A stretch of DNA of 49,055 bases from Mycobacterium colombiense (GTDB taxonomy: Bacteria > Actinomycetota > Actinomycetes > Mycobacteriales > Mycobacteriaceae), in NCBI RefSeq assembly GCF_003284935.1, contig NZ_QMEV01000041.1, forward strand, positions 1-49,055, in the 5' to 3' direction. The notes beneath the pieces were generated by a model. That model was not told where the DNA came from. It searched no databases and saw only the letters and a list, made by a program, of their open reading frames with translations. The translations under genes were made by a program, and so were the position numbers. Below, one piece after another: positions 8,085-16,387 of this stretch; positions within the stretch are counted from its first letter, which is position 1, and each line of letters opens with the position of its first letter.

Positions 8085-9725
8085 GTGGCCCAGACGACAG
8101 CCCGCCCCGCCCGCCGAGCCAAGCCAGCCGGACGCAAAACCGCCAACCGATTCGCGGCCCTGGCCGGCGGAGACACCGCACCAAGCACAGACCCCTCCCC
8201 CGCTACCGACTCCGCGGCGTCGGAGGAAGAAACCGGCCTTATCGCGGGCATGTCAGCCATGGTCGCCAACGAAGCGCACCGGGTCGTCCAGATCCACGTG
8301 GCCGAGATCGCACCGCACCCGTTCAACGATCCCCGGCGATCACAGCCGCAGCCTGGCGATCCCAAATGGGAAGAACTCCTCAACGGGGTACGCGCCAGCG
8401 GCGTACGGCTGCCCGTGCTGGTGGTCACCCGCGAGGCGTTCATGGCGGCGCGGCCATCGGCCGCCGACATCGCAGCCAATGCGCGCTACGTACTGGTCTA
8501 CGGTCACCGCCGGCGCGTCGCGGCGATCGAAGCCGGCAGAGACACCGTCCCAGCCGTCGTCGACGACGCCATCATGGTCGACGACGGCGATCTGGACGCG
8601 ATGGCTACCGAAAACCTTGGCCGCCAAGACCTCTCCGACCTTGCCGAGGGCGAGTTGTATGCGCGCTACTCCGAGATTGGACTTTCCCAACGCGCCATTG
8701 CCGAGCGACTGGGCGTCGACCAAGCCACAGTGTCGCGCAAGCTCGCGCTCAAGCTACTGGCTCCCGAAGTCCGCGACGCCGTCGACGACGGCCGCCTACC
8801 CAGCGCCGAGGCCGCGGCCTTGGCCGGCAAGCTGCCCTATGGCCCGCCTCGGCGCTGGCAGAAGACCAAGGACCCCGACCAGCTCAGCGACCTGCGCCAC
8901 GAAGAACAAACGCAGGCCCTGCACCTGATCCTCACGCGTGGGATGATCGCCACCCGCGCCGCCGAGCGAGTCATCGCCGAGCGCACTGCCCGCGCCAAGG
9001 CCGACGAGTTAGGGATCCCCCTCGTCGAGGACCCCCGCGCCGAGCTCGGCGAGAACTACCACCTCCACCGCGTCCCCGACTACGAGCCCGGCGCCGAGAT
9101 CATCGGCGCCATCAACCCCGCCTCAGGGGCCCTAGATCTCTACGCACGGCCCCTGGCCGGCGAAGGGTTGACGTCGACGACGTCCAGCATCGGCGACGCG
9201 GCCGCCGCGGACCCGGCCGCTCAGCCGGGCGCGGCTGAAATTCTCGACCCGCCAGCCGAATCGAACGCACCCCCGCCTCGAGAAGAAACAGAGCAGGATC
9301 CAGGTCACAGTGACGAACCGTCTCCGGAAGCCGCCCAGCGACAGGCAGACGCCCAAGCCGCGGCCCAGGCCCAACGCGCAAGGCGGGAATTCTGCGCGGT
9401 ACTGATCAATCAGCAGCCCTCCAACGCCGAGCTCCTCAAGATACTGGTGGCGCAATACCTGTCCGGCGTGGCCGCACGCAGCGCAACATCAGCGGTAAGC
9501 GCGCTGCTACGGGACTGGGACGCCACCGCTGACGGCCCAGCGGAGAAGGCGCGAAACGCACGGGCCTGGCACCGTGCGGTGGCCGCGGCTGAACTACACA
9601 CCGCGGAACTCAAAGACAAGGCCTGGGACGACGACGCCGTCGCCCACGTCAACCTCCTCATCAACCGAGCCGGCTACCAACCGACTCCATGGGAACACCG
9701 CCAGCTCGAGACCGCCGGCGCTTAA
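8085..9725 (+). CDS. parB: ParB-family centromere-binding protein, long form
   Basis: The N-terminal half carries a ParB/Spo0J nuclease-like CTPase domain: VAEIAPHPFNDPRR near 70, then a GHRR box in place of the usual GERR and the TENLGRQDLS segment. A helix-turn-helix SQRAIAERLGVDQATVSRKL follows. The C-terminal half is a long acidic, Ala- and Gln-rich linker and a helical domain, making it about 546 residues against roughly 300 for most ParBs. GTG at 8085 lies five bases after AAAGGAG and is preferred over the GTG at 8079 that overlaps this site. It begins a three-gene partition operon with parA and an RHH gene. Confidence 0.85.
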   Translation: MAQTTARPARRAKPAGRKTANRFAALAGGDTAPSTDPSPATDSAASEEETGLIAGMSAMVANEAHRVVQIHVAEIAPHPFNDPRRSQPQPGDPKWEELLNGVRASGVRLPVLVVTREAFMAARPSAADIAANARYVLVYGHRRRVAAIEAGRDTVPAVVDDAIMVDDGDLDAMATENLGRQDLSDLAEGELYARYSEIGLSQRAIAERLGVDQATVSRKLALKLLAPEVRDAVDDGRLPSAEAAALAGKLPYGPPRRWQKTKDPDQLSDLRHEEQTQALHLILTRGMIATRAAERVIAERTARAKADELGIPLVEDPRAELGENYHLHRVPDYEPGAEIIGAINPASGALDLYARPLAGEGLTSTTSSIGDAAAADPAAQPGAAEILDPPAESNAPPPREETEQDPGHSDEPSPEAAQRQADAQAAAQAQRARREFCAVLINQQPSNAELLKILVAQYLSGVAARSATSAVSALLRDWDATADGPAEKARNARAWHRAVAAAELHTAELKDKAWDDDAVAHVNLLINRAGYQPTPWEHRQLETAGA

Positions 9726-9756
9726 ACCATCCGCATCGACCGTCACAACCGCCTCT

Positions 9757-9777
9757 GGTGATGCAGGCTGCATCACC
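9757..9777. promoter_or_regulatory. Palindrome copy 2 between parB and parA
   Basis: Arms GGTGATGCA and TGCATCACC flank GGC, a perfect 9-bp inverted repeat. It is the same site as at 7967-7985 with one change in the spacer. It lies 27 bases before the parA start and could be a second centromere site or an operator. Confidence 0.65.
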
Positions 9778-9803
9778 CGCCCCACGCTCAAAGGAGATTA
9801 TCG

Positions 9804-10682
9804 ATGTCCACCTACACCGTCGCCAACATGTCTGGCAGCGTCGGGAAAACGACGACCGTCGTGACCACCGCCATCCAGCTCGCAGGCTCTGGCCTGCGGG
9901 TGCGCGTCATCGATCTCGACCCCCAAGCAAACGCCAGCACCTGGCTGGGCTACCCCGACATCAGCGGTGTCACCATCGCCGATGTACTACGCCAGCAAGC
10001 CACAATCGACGACATCGAACGGCCCGCTCGCATCATCCAGGGTTTCACCGACGCCGGCGAACCCGAATACACCACCGACGAGGCCACCGAAATGCACATC
10101 GGCAACCTGACGATCGTGCCCGCCGCCCGCTCGACCCTGGACAAACTGATGGTCGAACTACCGGCCGTGACCGGAGGCGTACTGCGCCTGCGGGATGCCC
10201 TCGAAGCGGCCACTCCTGTTGACGTCACCCTCATCGACTCCCCCGGCTCCAACAGCGCACTAGTCACCACGGCACTGATCGCGTCCTCAGTCGACGAGGA
10301 CGGCCCTTCCGGCGGATGGGGATTGATCACGTGCACCAAACCAGCAGGCAAGGAATCAGAAGGCATCCAGGCGCTCTTGCAAGAACTCGCGATCATCAAA
10401 AAGACCTTCAGGATCGACATCCCGCTTTTGGCCATCGTGCCGTGCGCCGTGCCAGGCACCGGCGGCGTGTACCGCGAACAGATGGAGTACTTACAGGAAG
10501 GCTTCGGTGACAAGGTCACACCGGCGGTCCGACGTAGCTCGATCGTGGATGAGGCCTACACCAACTACCTTCCCGTTCCGCTGTATGGATACCGAGCCAA
10601 AGACGTCAGCAAAGACTACGAGAACGTCATTGACCATATGAAGCGCCAAGGAATGTTCCGCCCAGCAGCCATCAAAGCCTAG
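9804..10682 (+). CDS. parA: ParA-family partition ATPase with altered Walker A
   Basis: The 292-residue protein has the P-loop SGSVGKTTT at 10-18, VIDLDPQAN near 38 and LIDSPGSN near 146, which are the Walker A, switch I and Walker B regions of ParA/MinD proteins. The signature lysine of the deviant Walker A box (first K of KGGxGKTT) is replaced by Ser10, while the catalytic P-loop Lys15 is kept. The AAAGGAG ribosome site fits the ATG start. It lies between parB and a small RHH gene and should move plasmid copies on the nucleoid. Confidence 0.88.
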   Translation: MSTYTVANMSGSVGKTTTVVTTAIQLAGSGLRVRVIDLDPQANASTWLGYPDISGVTIADVLRQQATIDDIERPARIIQGFTDAGEPEYTTDEATEMHIGNLTIVPAARSTLDKLMVELPAVTGGVLRLRDALEAATPVDVTLIDSPGSNSALVTTALIASSVDEDGPSGGWGLITCTKPAGKESEGIQALLQELAIIKKTFRIDIPLLAIVPCAVPGTGGVYREQMEYLQEGFGDKVTPAVRRSSIVDEAYTNYLPVPLYGYRAKDVSKDYENVIDHMKRQGMFRPAAIKA

Positions 10683-10686
10683 CTCC

Positions 10687-10920
10687 GTGGACGGCCCCGC
10701 CAAATCCAGCGACCTCAGCAAGGTCAATGTCCCCACCGAGCTGCACCACAGGGCCCGCGCGGCTGTGCGCATCGTCGAGCGCGTCACAGGCCGCCGCTAC
10801 ACCATCACCCAATTCATCGAGGAAGCTATCGTCGCCCAGCTGCGCGTAATCGAGCACGACTACAACGAGGGCCGCGAGATCCTCCCCGACCCACAACCCC
10901 TCGAACCGGGGCGACGCTAA
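10687..10920 (+). CDS. Small RHH-type partition accessory protein
   Basis: The 77-residue product starts with GTG four bases after parA. KVNVPTEL is a likely strand, followed by helices HHRARAAVRIVERVTG and TITQFIEEAIVAQLRVIEHDY. This is the ribbon-helix-helix arrangement of small centromere-binding or CopG-type proteins. With a full ParB upstream, it may act as repressor of the operon rather than as the adaptor. Confidence 0.65.
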   Translation: MDGPAKSSDLSKVNVPTELHHRARAAVRIVERVTGRRYTITQFIEEAIVAQLRVIEHDYNEGREILPDPQPLEPGRR

Positions 10921-11644
10921 GGCGCGTTGACAGCCCCGCCGCTCCACGATGAGCCGTCGGGCTCATGCGGCGACGCCGCGTGCACACGATACTGAGGTCA
11001 CGTTGCTGACCCGAGTGCGCACGCCGCCGCATTCAAGAATCCGGGCTGATCTCGCGTTACGTCATGAGACTCCGAAGCCGCGACTCAGTGCCCTGGCGCC
11101 GCATCGGACAGGAGGGGCGGTGAAAGGGTCCTCCCGCTCCACGACCAGGCTCCCCCACTGCCGCACCCATATAGCCCGTGTGACCTGCGATATCCGGGCG
11201 ATGACCGTATAACGAGACGTGTGACTCGCGGGTATCGCACCGGATGACATGAGGGTCATCAACGGGTGACTGCCCGCCCTATGTGCGAATCTGCGTACGT
11301 GGCAGTGACGCCTGTGGTGCCGGGTCTAGCGCCGCATCGTTGTCGGCTGACCGACGCGTTGCCACACGCACGGACAACGCACGTATGCCCGTGTGGCGCA
11401 ACGTCCAACGCCTCAGCCAACTACCCGTACGGCCCACCGCGTGGACACACGGCGGTCGCAACGCTCTAGCGACCACCCGTGCACCCACAACATGTCCCGG
11501 ACGCGCAGACGTACGAATTGACGGCAGCACAGTGCCGCGACCACACGGGCCGATCGCCGCCCGGGCCCACGGGCGAAGGACCGTCGGTCGCAACGTCCAA
11601 ATAGTGGGCTAGGTAACGGTTCGACTTCACGTCCGTGCGCCTAC
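10921..11644. other. Non-coding block between the two partition operons
   Basis: About 720 bases lack a convincing gene; frames here have random-looking composition. The segment contains an inverted repeat GATGAC/GTCATC at 11243-11260, repeated GTACG words and several copies of a GGTCGCAACG-type word. A centromere for the second ParA or a replication origin would fit here. Confidence 0.5.
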
Positions 11645-11679
11645 ATGACATCTCGCGGGTGGGTACGTACGTTGCGACG
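11395..11679. repeat. Iteron-like GGTCGCAACG repeats
   Basis: Related words occur at 11395-11408 (GGCGCAACGTCCAA), 11454-11466 (GGTCGCAACGCTC) and 11586-11600 (GGTCGCAACGTCCAA). An inverted copy, GTTGCGACG, lies at 11671-11679 directly before the second parA. Irregular spacing with one inverted copy at the gene start suggests binding sites for the downstream partner protein. The set was found by eye and may be incomplete. Confidence 0.5.
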
Positions 11680-11680
11680 C

Positions 11681-12613
11681 ATGACAATGACTGGGCCCGA
11701 TGCGCGGGCCATCCTCGTAGCGAATCAGAAAGGCGGAGTTGGAAAGTCAACGACCGTCGCCGCAGTGGCGGAAATGATCGCCGCCGCGGGAAAAAGGGGC
11801 CGTCGCGTGCTCGTGGTCGACGGCGACCCACAGGCCAACGTCACCGTCGAAGATCTCGGCGTCGACGGAGACCGCGGACAATCACTGGCCCAGACCCTGC
11901 AATTCGGTGCGCCCCTTGTCCCGGTGCGCAACGTACGGGCCAACCTCGACGTAGTCGCCGGCGGTCCACAACTTGCCGTCGTCGGCGCCGGCGCTCACCT
12001 GATGGCCGAGAACGGCATTGACATGGCCGCCAACCTGGAAAACCAGCTCGCCAAACTATGCGAAGACGAAGGCTATGACCTGGTCCTCATCGACTCAGGT
12101 CCAGGTGACGTACCGCTGCTCGATACCTATCTCACCGTCGCCAACTATCTGTTGATCCCCACCCGCGACGACCAAGCCAGCCTGGGCGGTGTCGAACGGT
12201 TGGCGCGACGCTTCTGGCGAGCACGCAAACTCGGTGCCTCCATCCAACTTCTCGGTGTGCTGCTGTTCGATGTCAACCCACGAGCGAAAAAGCGCAACCA
12301 GGACGTGTTCGATCAAGTCAGCGAAATGCTCGAAGGCAGCGGGACAACGCCGTTCGACATCACGATCCGCTCCGCACCCGCGGCCGCCGTCGACATGCGA
12401 ACGCTCCACAAAACCGCCGGCGAACTCGTTGCGCTAGCCAACGACGACCGCCGAGCTCGACTGTCGAAGCTGCGCGACAACCAAAGTCCCGAGCGCGCCA
12501 TGTGGACGAGTGACCCCACCGGCCTTGCCGCCGACTACCAAGAGCTCGTCCGCCAAATCGTCACACGGCTCGGCCGATACGAATCAGTGACGGCGGGGGA
12601 GCGGGTCGGATGA
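11681..12613 (+). CDS. Second ParA-family partition ATPase
   Basis: This ParA/MinD ATPase has a canonical deviant Walker A QKGGVGKST, the VVDGDPQANVT switch and LVLIDSGPGD as Walker B region. I place the start at the ATG at 11681, since the ATG at 11645 adds twelve residues unlike the family and has no better ribosome site. It overlaps the next gene by four bases (ATGA), so the two form a two-gene cassette. It is clearly different from the first ParA, so the element carries two partition-type systems. Confidence 0.85.
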   Translation: MTMTGPDARAILVANQKGGVGKSTTVAAVAEMIAAAGKRGRRVLVVDGDPQANVTVEDLGVDGDRGQSLAQTLQFGAPLVPVRNVRANLDVVAGGPQLAVVGAGAHLMAENGIDMAANLENQLAKLCEDEGYDLVLIDSGPGDVPLLDTYLTVANYLLIPTRDDQASLGGVERLARRFWRARKLGASIQLLGVLLFDVNPRAKKRNQDVFDQVSEMLEGSGTTPFDITIRSAPAAAVDMRTLHKTAGELVALANDDRRARLSKLRDNQSPERAMWTSDPTGLAADYQELVRQIVTRLGRYESVTAGERVG

Positions 12614-13317
12614 GCCCTTCACGCACCCGCGGCAAGCCGCTGTTCGACCCCGAGGCGCTCAATCAGGACCTGGACGAACTGTGGCCGGCCCGTCCACGCG
12701 CCGCTGCCGCGCCGACTCCACCGCCGGTTTCGCCACAACCGGCAGACACCGCTGTCAGTGCGGAACCGGCCCACTCTGACCCGCGGCTGGCAAGTGCCTC
12801 GGTTATCGAACCGGTACTCGCAAGCGCCCCCGCGACTGAATCGGCCAGCGCAACCACGCCAGCAACGACCAGCCCGGAACAGCCCACAAAACCGCGACAG
12901 ACAACTACCGGACGGCCGAGCACAAGAACCCGTCCACCCGAGGTCTTGCTGTCAGCGGAAGTCTACGACGAGCTCTACCGAACCCAGATCGCCGAAAAGA
13001 AGGTACGCCGTGGACTCGCCCGAACGATGGGCGCCATCGTCTTGGACGCCATCGAAACCCACGCGACGAAACTGGCGACAACCTGGACTACCCAGCGATA
13101 CGCCGTAGGGGAGGGCCAACTATTCGAACGCCCGTCCTCGCACGCAGTCCCGCGGCGGCGTCGCCACGCAACCGCTCCACGCACCGTCGTTCTGTCAGGA
13201 GTGACAGCCGCGAACGGTCAACGGCTTGACAACCTCGTCGAGGCCTGGGCCGCCGGCACGCGAAGCGCGCTCGTGGAACAAGCACTCAGATACGAATTTG
13301 GGCTCATCCCGGACTGA
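12610..13317 (+). CDS. Partner of the second ParA, likely tandem RHH DNA-binding protein
   Basis: The 235-residue protein has a Pro/Ala/Thr-rich disordered region (about 30-110) and two possible ribbon-helix-helix units. The first begins PPEVLLSAEVYDELYRTQ (about 115) and ends in MGAIVLDAIETHA. The second begins RTVVLSGVTAANGQRLDNLV (about 195) and ends in SALVEQALRYEFGL. Its position directly behind a parA with an ATGA overlap is that of a centromere-binding adaptor. It has no sequence resemblance to the ParB at 8085. The function is inferred from fold pattern and location. Confidence 0.65.
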   Translation: MSPSRTRGKPLFDPEALNQDLDELWPARPRAAAAPTPPPVSPQPADTAVSAEPAHSDPRLASASVIEPVLASAPATESASATTPATTSPEQPTKPRQTTTGRPSTRTRPPEVLLSAEVYDELYRTQIAEKKVRRGLARTMGAIVLDAIETHATKLATTWTTQRYAVGEGQLFERPSSHAVPRRRRHATAPRTVVLSGVTAANGQRLDNLVEAWAAGTRSALVEQALRYEFGLIPD

Positions 13318-13558
13318 TTCGCGCGGATTCGCCTGGCTGCGCGTCGCAGCGGGAACATATTGCTGATCGCGTCCTGATAAGTCACAGCCGTCCGTCGCGA
13401 GGAGCGGGAGCAGCTGTTGACCCGCGAAAGTCCGCTACGGTCAAGTACTTTGCGCGAGGGTGACTGTGATTATCCAGCGTGGCGTTAGTCCCGCGGGATC
13501 TGTTCACGTCCAGTCGGTTCGGGGAAATCTGGCGCTATTCACCGATTCCCATCGGCGG

Positions 13559-14143
13559 TCAGATCGCGTTGCGCCCGGGTGGAGTGGCGTCCTCTGTGGG
13601 GCCGACGCGCCGCACGCGGGTCCTCAGATCGGGGTCGCTCAAGAAGCCGTCGATGAGCGGAACCGGCCCGCCGACACAGGTCCAGTCGTCGTCCCACAGC
13701 GTGGACACCAGCCAGGACCGATCCACCGGGAACATCAGGTCCGGCAGGCGAGTTGACCGCGACGACCATAAGTCGTCGGACCGCCAGCAGGCGGCCTGTT
13801 CTGGTCCGGCCTGTACGAGTACATAAGGCCAGTTCGCATACAAGGTCACTCTTGGCGCGTCAGGGAAAACGACGTCCGCGGACCCAGTGTCGAGGTAACC
13901 AATCCACCACTGTTGATCCGGCGACTGTCTAGTGAGTAGTGCGACGATAGCCCGGTCGTGGCTCTGCTTTTCAGCTTGGGGCTTTGGCAGTAAGACGGTG
14001 GCGTAGTCATCGAATATCGGCGGGATCGCCGACGTGATTCTGACGCCGATCGAGGTAGCCGTGGTGATCCATGCGGCATCCGCGTGCGTACCAATCGGCC
14101 AACTCTTGCCGTCTCGGATGACCGGACTCACCGCGTCGACCAA
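13559..14143 (-). CDS. Conserved-looking hypothetical protein
   Basis: The 194-residue product is a balanced soluble protein with aromatic-rich segments such as QQWWIGYLDTG and VTLYANWPYVLVQAGPEQAACWR. I do not recognise its family. Composition and codon pattern indicate a real gene. The nominal start is TTG; a GTG at 14131 is an alternative. It faces away from the small genes at 14296-14790. Confidence 0.65.
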   Translation of the reverse strand: MVDAVSPVIRDGKSWPIGTHADAAWITTATSIGVRITSAIPPIFDDYATVLLPKPQAEKQSHDRAIVALLTRQSPDQQWWIGYLDTGSADVVFPDAPRVTLYANWPYVLVQAGPEQAACWRSDDLWSSRSTRLPDLMFPVDRSWLVSTLWDDDWTCVGGPVPLIDGFLSDPDLRTRVRRVGPTEDATPPGRNAI

Positions 14144-14295
14144 CGCCGATAGTGTGTGTGCACCAAAGCATTATCTGTCGGGACAGTGGAGGTTTGCACC
14201 CGAGCCGGCTGCGGGACTGATCTGATCGGTCGGTTTCGGGGGGAGATGTCACTCGGAGCACCGATAGTTAAGAGCAGAACCGAGAGGATCCGCAA

Positions 14296-14406
14296 TTGGC
14301 CAATGAACAGTCCGCTGAGCCCACATCAGGACGCCATGCATGTTTCGACGCCGGTGTGCGCGCGCCCTACCGCGGGCTCGTGTGCGACCGACGTCACGGG
14401 CACTGA
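14296..14406 (+). CDS. Small ORF with Cys/His residues, possible fragment
   Basis: A 36-residue frame starts at TTG, eight bases after GAGAGG. It reads through a natural-looking segment containing HACFDAGVRAPYRGLVCD and ends in RRHGH. Two Cys and several His might form a small metal site, or it may be the remnant of a longer protein. It lies just upstream of the ATG at 14431 and could be its operon partner. Too short for certainty. Confidence 0.35.
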   Translation: MANEQSAEPTSGRHACFDAGVRAPYRGLVCDRRHGH

Positions 14407-14430
14407 TCCGGCGAACCGAGGAGCCCCCAA

Positions 14431-14790
14431 ATGGTCGCCACGACCATCACGTTCAGCACCTCCCGCGGGGTCGTCTCGTGGAGTGCGCTCGAGCGGCGCG
14501 CAGTTGGGCCGCCCGGCGGGATTGCTGGCGGCTTACTTGGTGGTGAACCAGCCTTGGTCGCTATTGTGCGTGAGATCCTTGCCGGCAGCTTGCCGAAAAC
14601 AGTGCGCGTGGCAGAGCCCAACCTCGACTATATGTTCACCAGGAACCGCGACACCGCCGCCGACGTGGCCGCCGCGATGCTCGTGGCCGGCAACGGTAGA
14701 GGACGGCTCTCCGATACAGGGTGGGAGGTACTGGACGCCGCGATGGAAAGCGACCGCGCTGACGAGGATTTCCGTGGTCTGACGACCTAA
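14431..14790 (+). CDS. Hypothetical protein
   Basis: The 119-residue product starts with ATG seven bases after GGAG. It has no membrane segment or signal peptide. It contains GGIAGGLLGGEPALVAIVREIL and a tail rich in Asp and Glu. I do not recognise it. It probably belongs with the small frame upstream. Confidence 0.5.
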   Translation: MVATTITFSTSRGVVSWSALERRAVGPPGGIAGGLLGGEPALVAIVREILAGSLPKTVRVAEPNLDYMFTRNRDTAADVAAAMLVAGNGRGRLSDTGWEVLDAAMESDRADEDFRGLTT

Positions 14791-14881
14791 TTGTCGAACC
14801 GGGGATTGATCAGCGACGGGGGAGGGGCATCGCCGGACCTACATGGCGGATAGATCGCGGGTGTGCGGGCTGTGGCGCGTT

Positions 14882-15130
14882 CTACGCATCATCATCGTGT
14901 GCGGCATGACGGCCATCGAAATTGGTGAAGGCGCACTGCGGGCCAGGGGTCGGCATGTAGACCGTGGCCGCGCATTGGCGGCAGTGAAAGCTGCGATGAA
15001 CGGATCCGCAGGAACATTGTTGGCTGCCGACCAGAACGCGTCCGCCACCTCGCAGCCTGTGGCCGTTGGGGCACAGCGGTGGGGGCGGCGGTTCTTCCCA
15101 ACCTCGGCGAGTACGGCGCAGACCACCCAC
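14882..15130 (-). CDS. Small zinc-ribbon-like protein
   Basis: The 82-residue product has CPNGHRL, then CSCGSVHRSFHCRQC, then a terminal PGPQC segment: a spaced set of Cys and His pairs typical of small actinobacterial zinc-ribbon proteins. The GTG start is 13 bases from the divergent ATG at 15144, so the two share a very short promoter region. Its role is unknown; zinc binding is inferred from the motif. Confidence 0.6.
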   Translation of the reverse strand: MGGLRRTRRGWEEPPPPPLCPNGHRLRGGGRVLVGSQQCSCGSVHRSFHCRQCAATVYMPTPGPQCAFTNFDGRHAAHDDDA

Positions 15131-15143
15131 GAAGGTCCATGGT

Positions 15144-15404
15144 ATGCCTAGTTTCCCGCCGGAGGTGGTGCGACAAGGACTGCTCGCCGCGCTGACTAAC
15201 GCGGCCGGGCCAATGACGACCGCTGAACTAAGGCGCGGTCTTTCAACTAGTTTCGGCGCGGACGTGGTTCACGAACGCATCTATCACAACTTGGAGATCC
15301 TCGAGAAACGCGGCGAGGTAATCCGCGCAGGCACGGTGGGTCGCCACACGACGTGGCGGCTCAGTATGGCGAACACAGTGATCGCACGTGGACTGACTAG
15401 CTGA
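15144..15404 (+). CDS. Small winged-helix-like DNA-binding protein
   Basis: The 86-residue product begins MPSFPPEVVRQGLLAAL and contains a helix-turn-helix-like segment (MTTAELRRGLSTSF, then VHERIYHNLEILEKRGEV). It ends with a possible wing (RAGTVGRHTTWRL). This resembles short winged-helix regulators. I prefer the ATG at 15144 because GAAGG precedes it; upstream in-frame codons overlap the divergent zinc-ribbon gene. The IS element begins about 90 bases after its stop. Confidence 0.6.
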   Translation: MPSFPPEVVRQGLLAALTNAAGPMTTAELRRGLSTSFGADVVHERIYHNLEILEKRGEVIRAGTVGRHTTWRLSMANTVIARGLTS

Positions 15405-15457
15405 AAGCGTTGAGTGTGACAAATAAGCAGTTTTGCGTCGTGCCTTTATGCAGGCCA

Positions 15458-15472
15458 GACCTGGACCAGGTC
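15458..15472. promoter_or_regulatory. Dyad GACCTGG-A-CCAGGTC left of the IS
   Basis: This perfect inverted repeat has 7-bp arms around a single A, nested in a looser outer pair CCTTTATG/CATAAGG. Before the IS inserted it would have stood about 50 bases upstream of the promoter of the Tap-like operon, a good place for an operator or replication site. Confidence 0.45.
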
Positions 15473-15526
15473 ATAAGGGGCACAAGAAGCACTTGGGTCT
15501 GCTGCACGGATAGGTGACAGTTTCCT

Positions 15527-16387
15527 TCACGCGGCCTGGCTGGCCGGTGCGGTCATGATTGCTTCGAATTCGACAGGGGTCAACCGTCCAAGGGCACTCT
15601 GGCGTCGGCGGCGGTGGTAGGTGCGTTCGATCCAGGTGACAACGGCGATGCGCAGTTGCTCGCGGGTGTGCCAGCGGCGGCGGTCCAAGACGTTGTTCTG
15701 CAGCAGGGCAAAGAAGCTCTCCATGGCGGCGTTGTCGCCGGCGGCACCGACGCGGCCCATGGACCCGACCATGTCGTGGCGACCCAGTGCGTGGACGAAT
15801 TTCCGGCTTCGAAATTGACTGCCCCTGTCGGTGTGAAGAATGCAGCCGGCGACGTCACCGCGGCGAGCGACAGCGCTGGCCAACGCCGTGGTGGCGAGGC
15901 GGGATTTCATCCTGGAGTCGATCGAGTAGCCGACGATGCGGTTGGAGAACACGTCCTTGATCGCACACAGGTAGAGCTTGCCTTCGGCGGTGCGGTGCTC
16001 GGTGATATCGGCCAGCCACAACTGATTTGGGGCATCCGCGGTGAAGTCGCGGCCGACCAGATCATCGTGGACCGGCGGCCCGGGCTTGCCGTTCTTGCCC
16101 CGCTTGCGCTTGCCGAACGCACTCCACCAGCCGTTGTCGGCGCAGATCCGCCACGCGGTGCGCTCGGCCATGGCTTGGCCGGCGTCTCGGGCCTCTTCGA
16201 CCAGGAAACGGTAGCCGAACTCCGGATCATCACGGTGGGCGTCGAACAACGCGTTGGCCCGATGAGCCTCAAGGTATTCGGCGTCGGTGACAGGGGTGGC
16301 CAGCCACCGGTAGTAGGGCTGGCGGGCGAGCTTGAGGACCCGACACGTCACCGCCACGTGAATCCCGTTGGCGGCGAGCTCCTTCAC
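15527..16387 (-). CDS. IS3-family transposase OrfB (DDE integrase)
   Basis: The 286-residue product has a HTH-like N-terminus and an rve-type integrase core with the DDE triad: Asp in LWLADITEH, Asp in LHTDRGSQF and Glu in AAMESFFALL, followed by RRRRQSALGRLTPVEFE. The GTG start overlaps the orfA stop by four bases (GTGA), suggesting coupled translation or frameshifting to a fusion transposase as known for the family. Confidence 0.95.
   Translation of the reverse strand: MKELAANGIHVAVTCRVLKLARQPYYRWLATPVTDAEYLEAHRANALFDAHRDDPEFGYRFLVEEARDAGQAMAERTAWRICADNGWWSAFGKRKRGKNGKPGPPVHDDLVGRDFTADAPNQLWLADITEHRTAEGKLYLCAIKDVFSNRIVGYSIDSRMKSRLATTALASAVARRGDVAGCILHTDRGSQFRSRKFVHALGRHDMVGSMGRVGAAGDNAAMESFFALLQNNVLDRRRWHTREQLRIAVVTWIERTYHRRRRQSALGRLTPVEFEAIMTAPASQAA

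Noticed and set aside
14156..14782. 208-residue frame overlapping the small genes
   Set aside because: Its composition changes along the frame, and the other two frames hold better short genes with ribosome sites.
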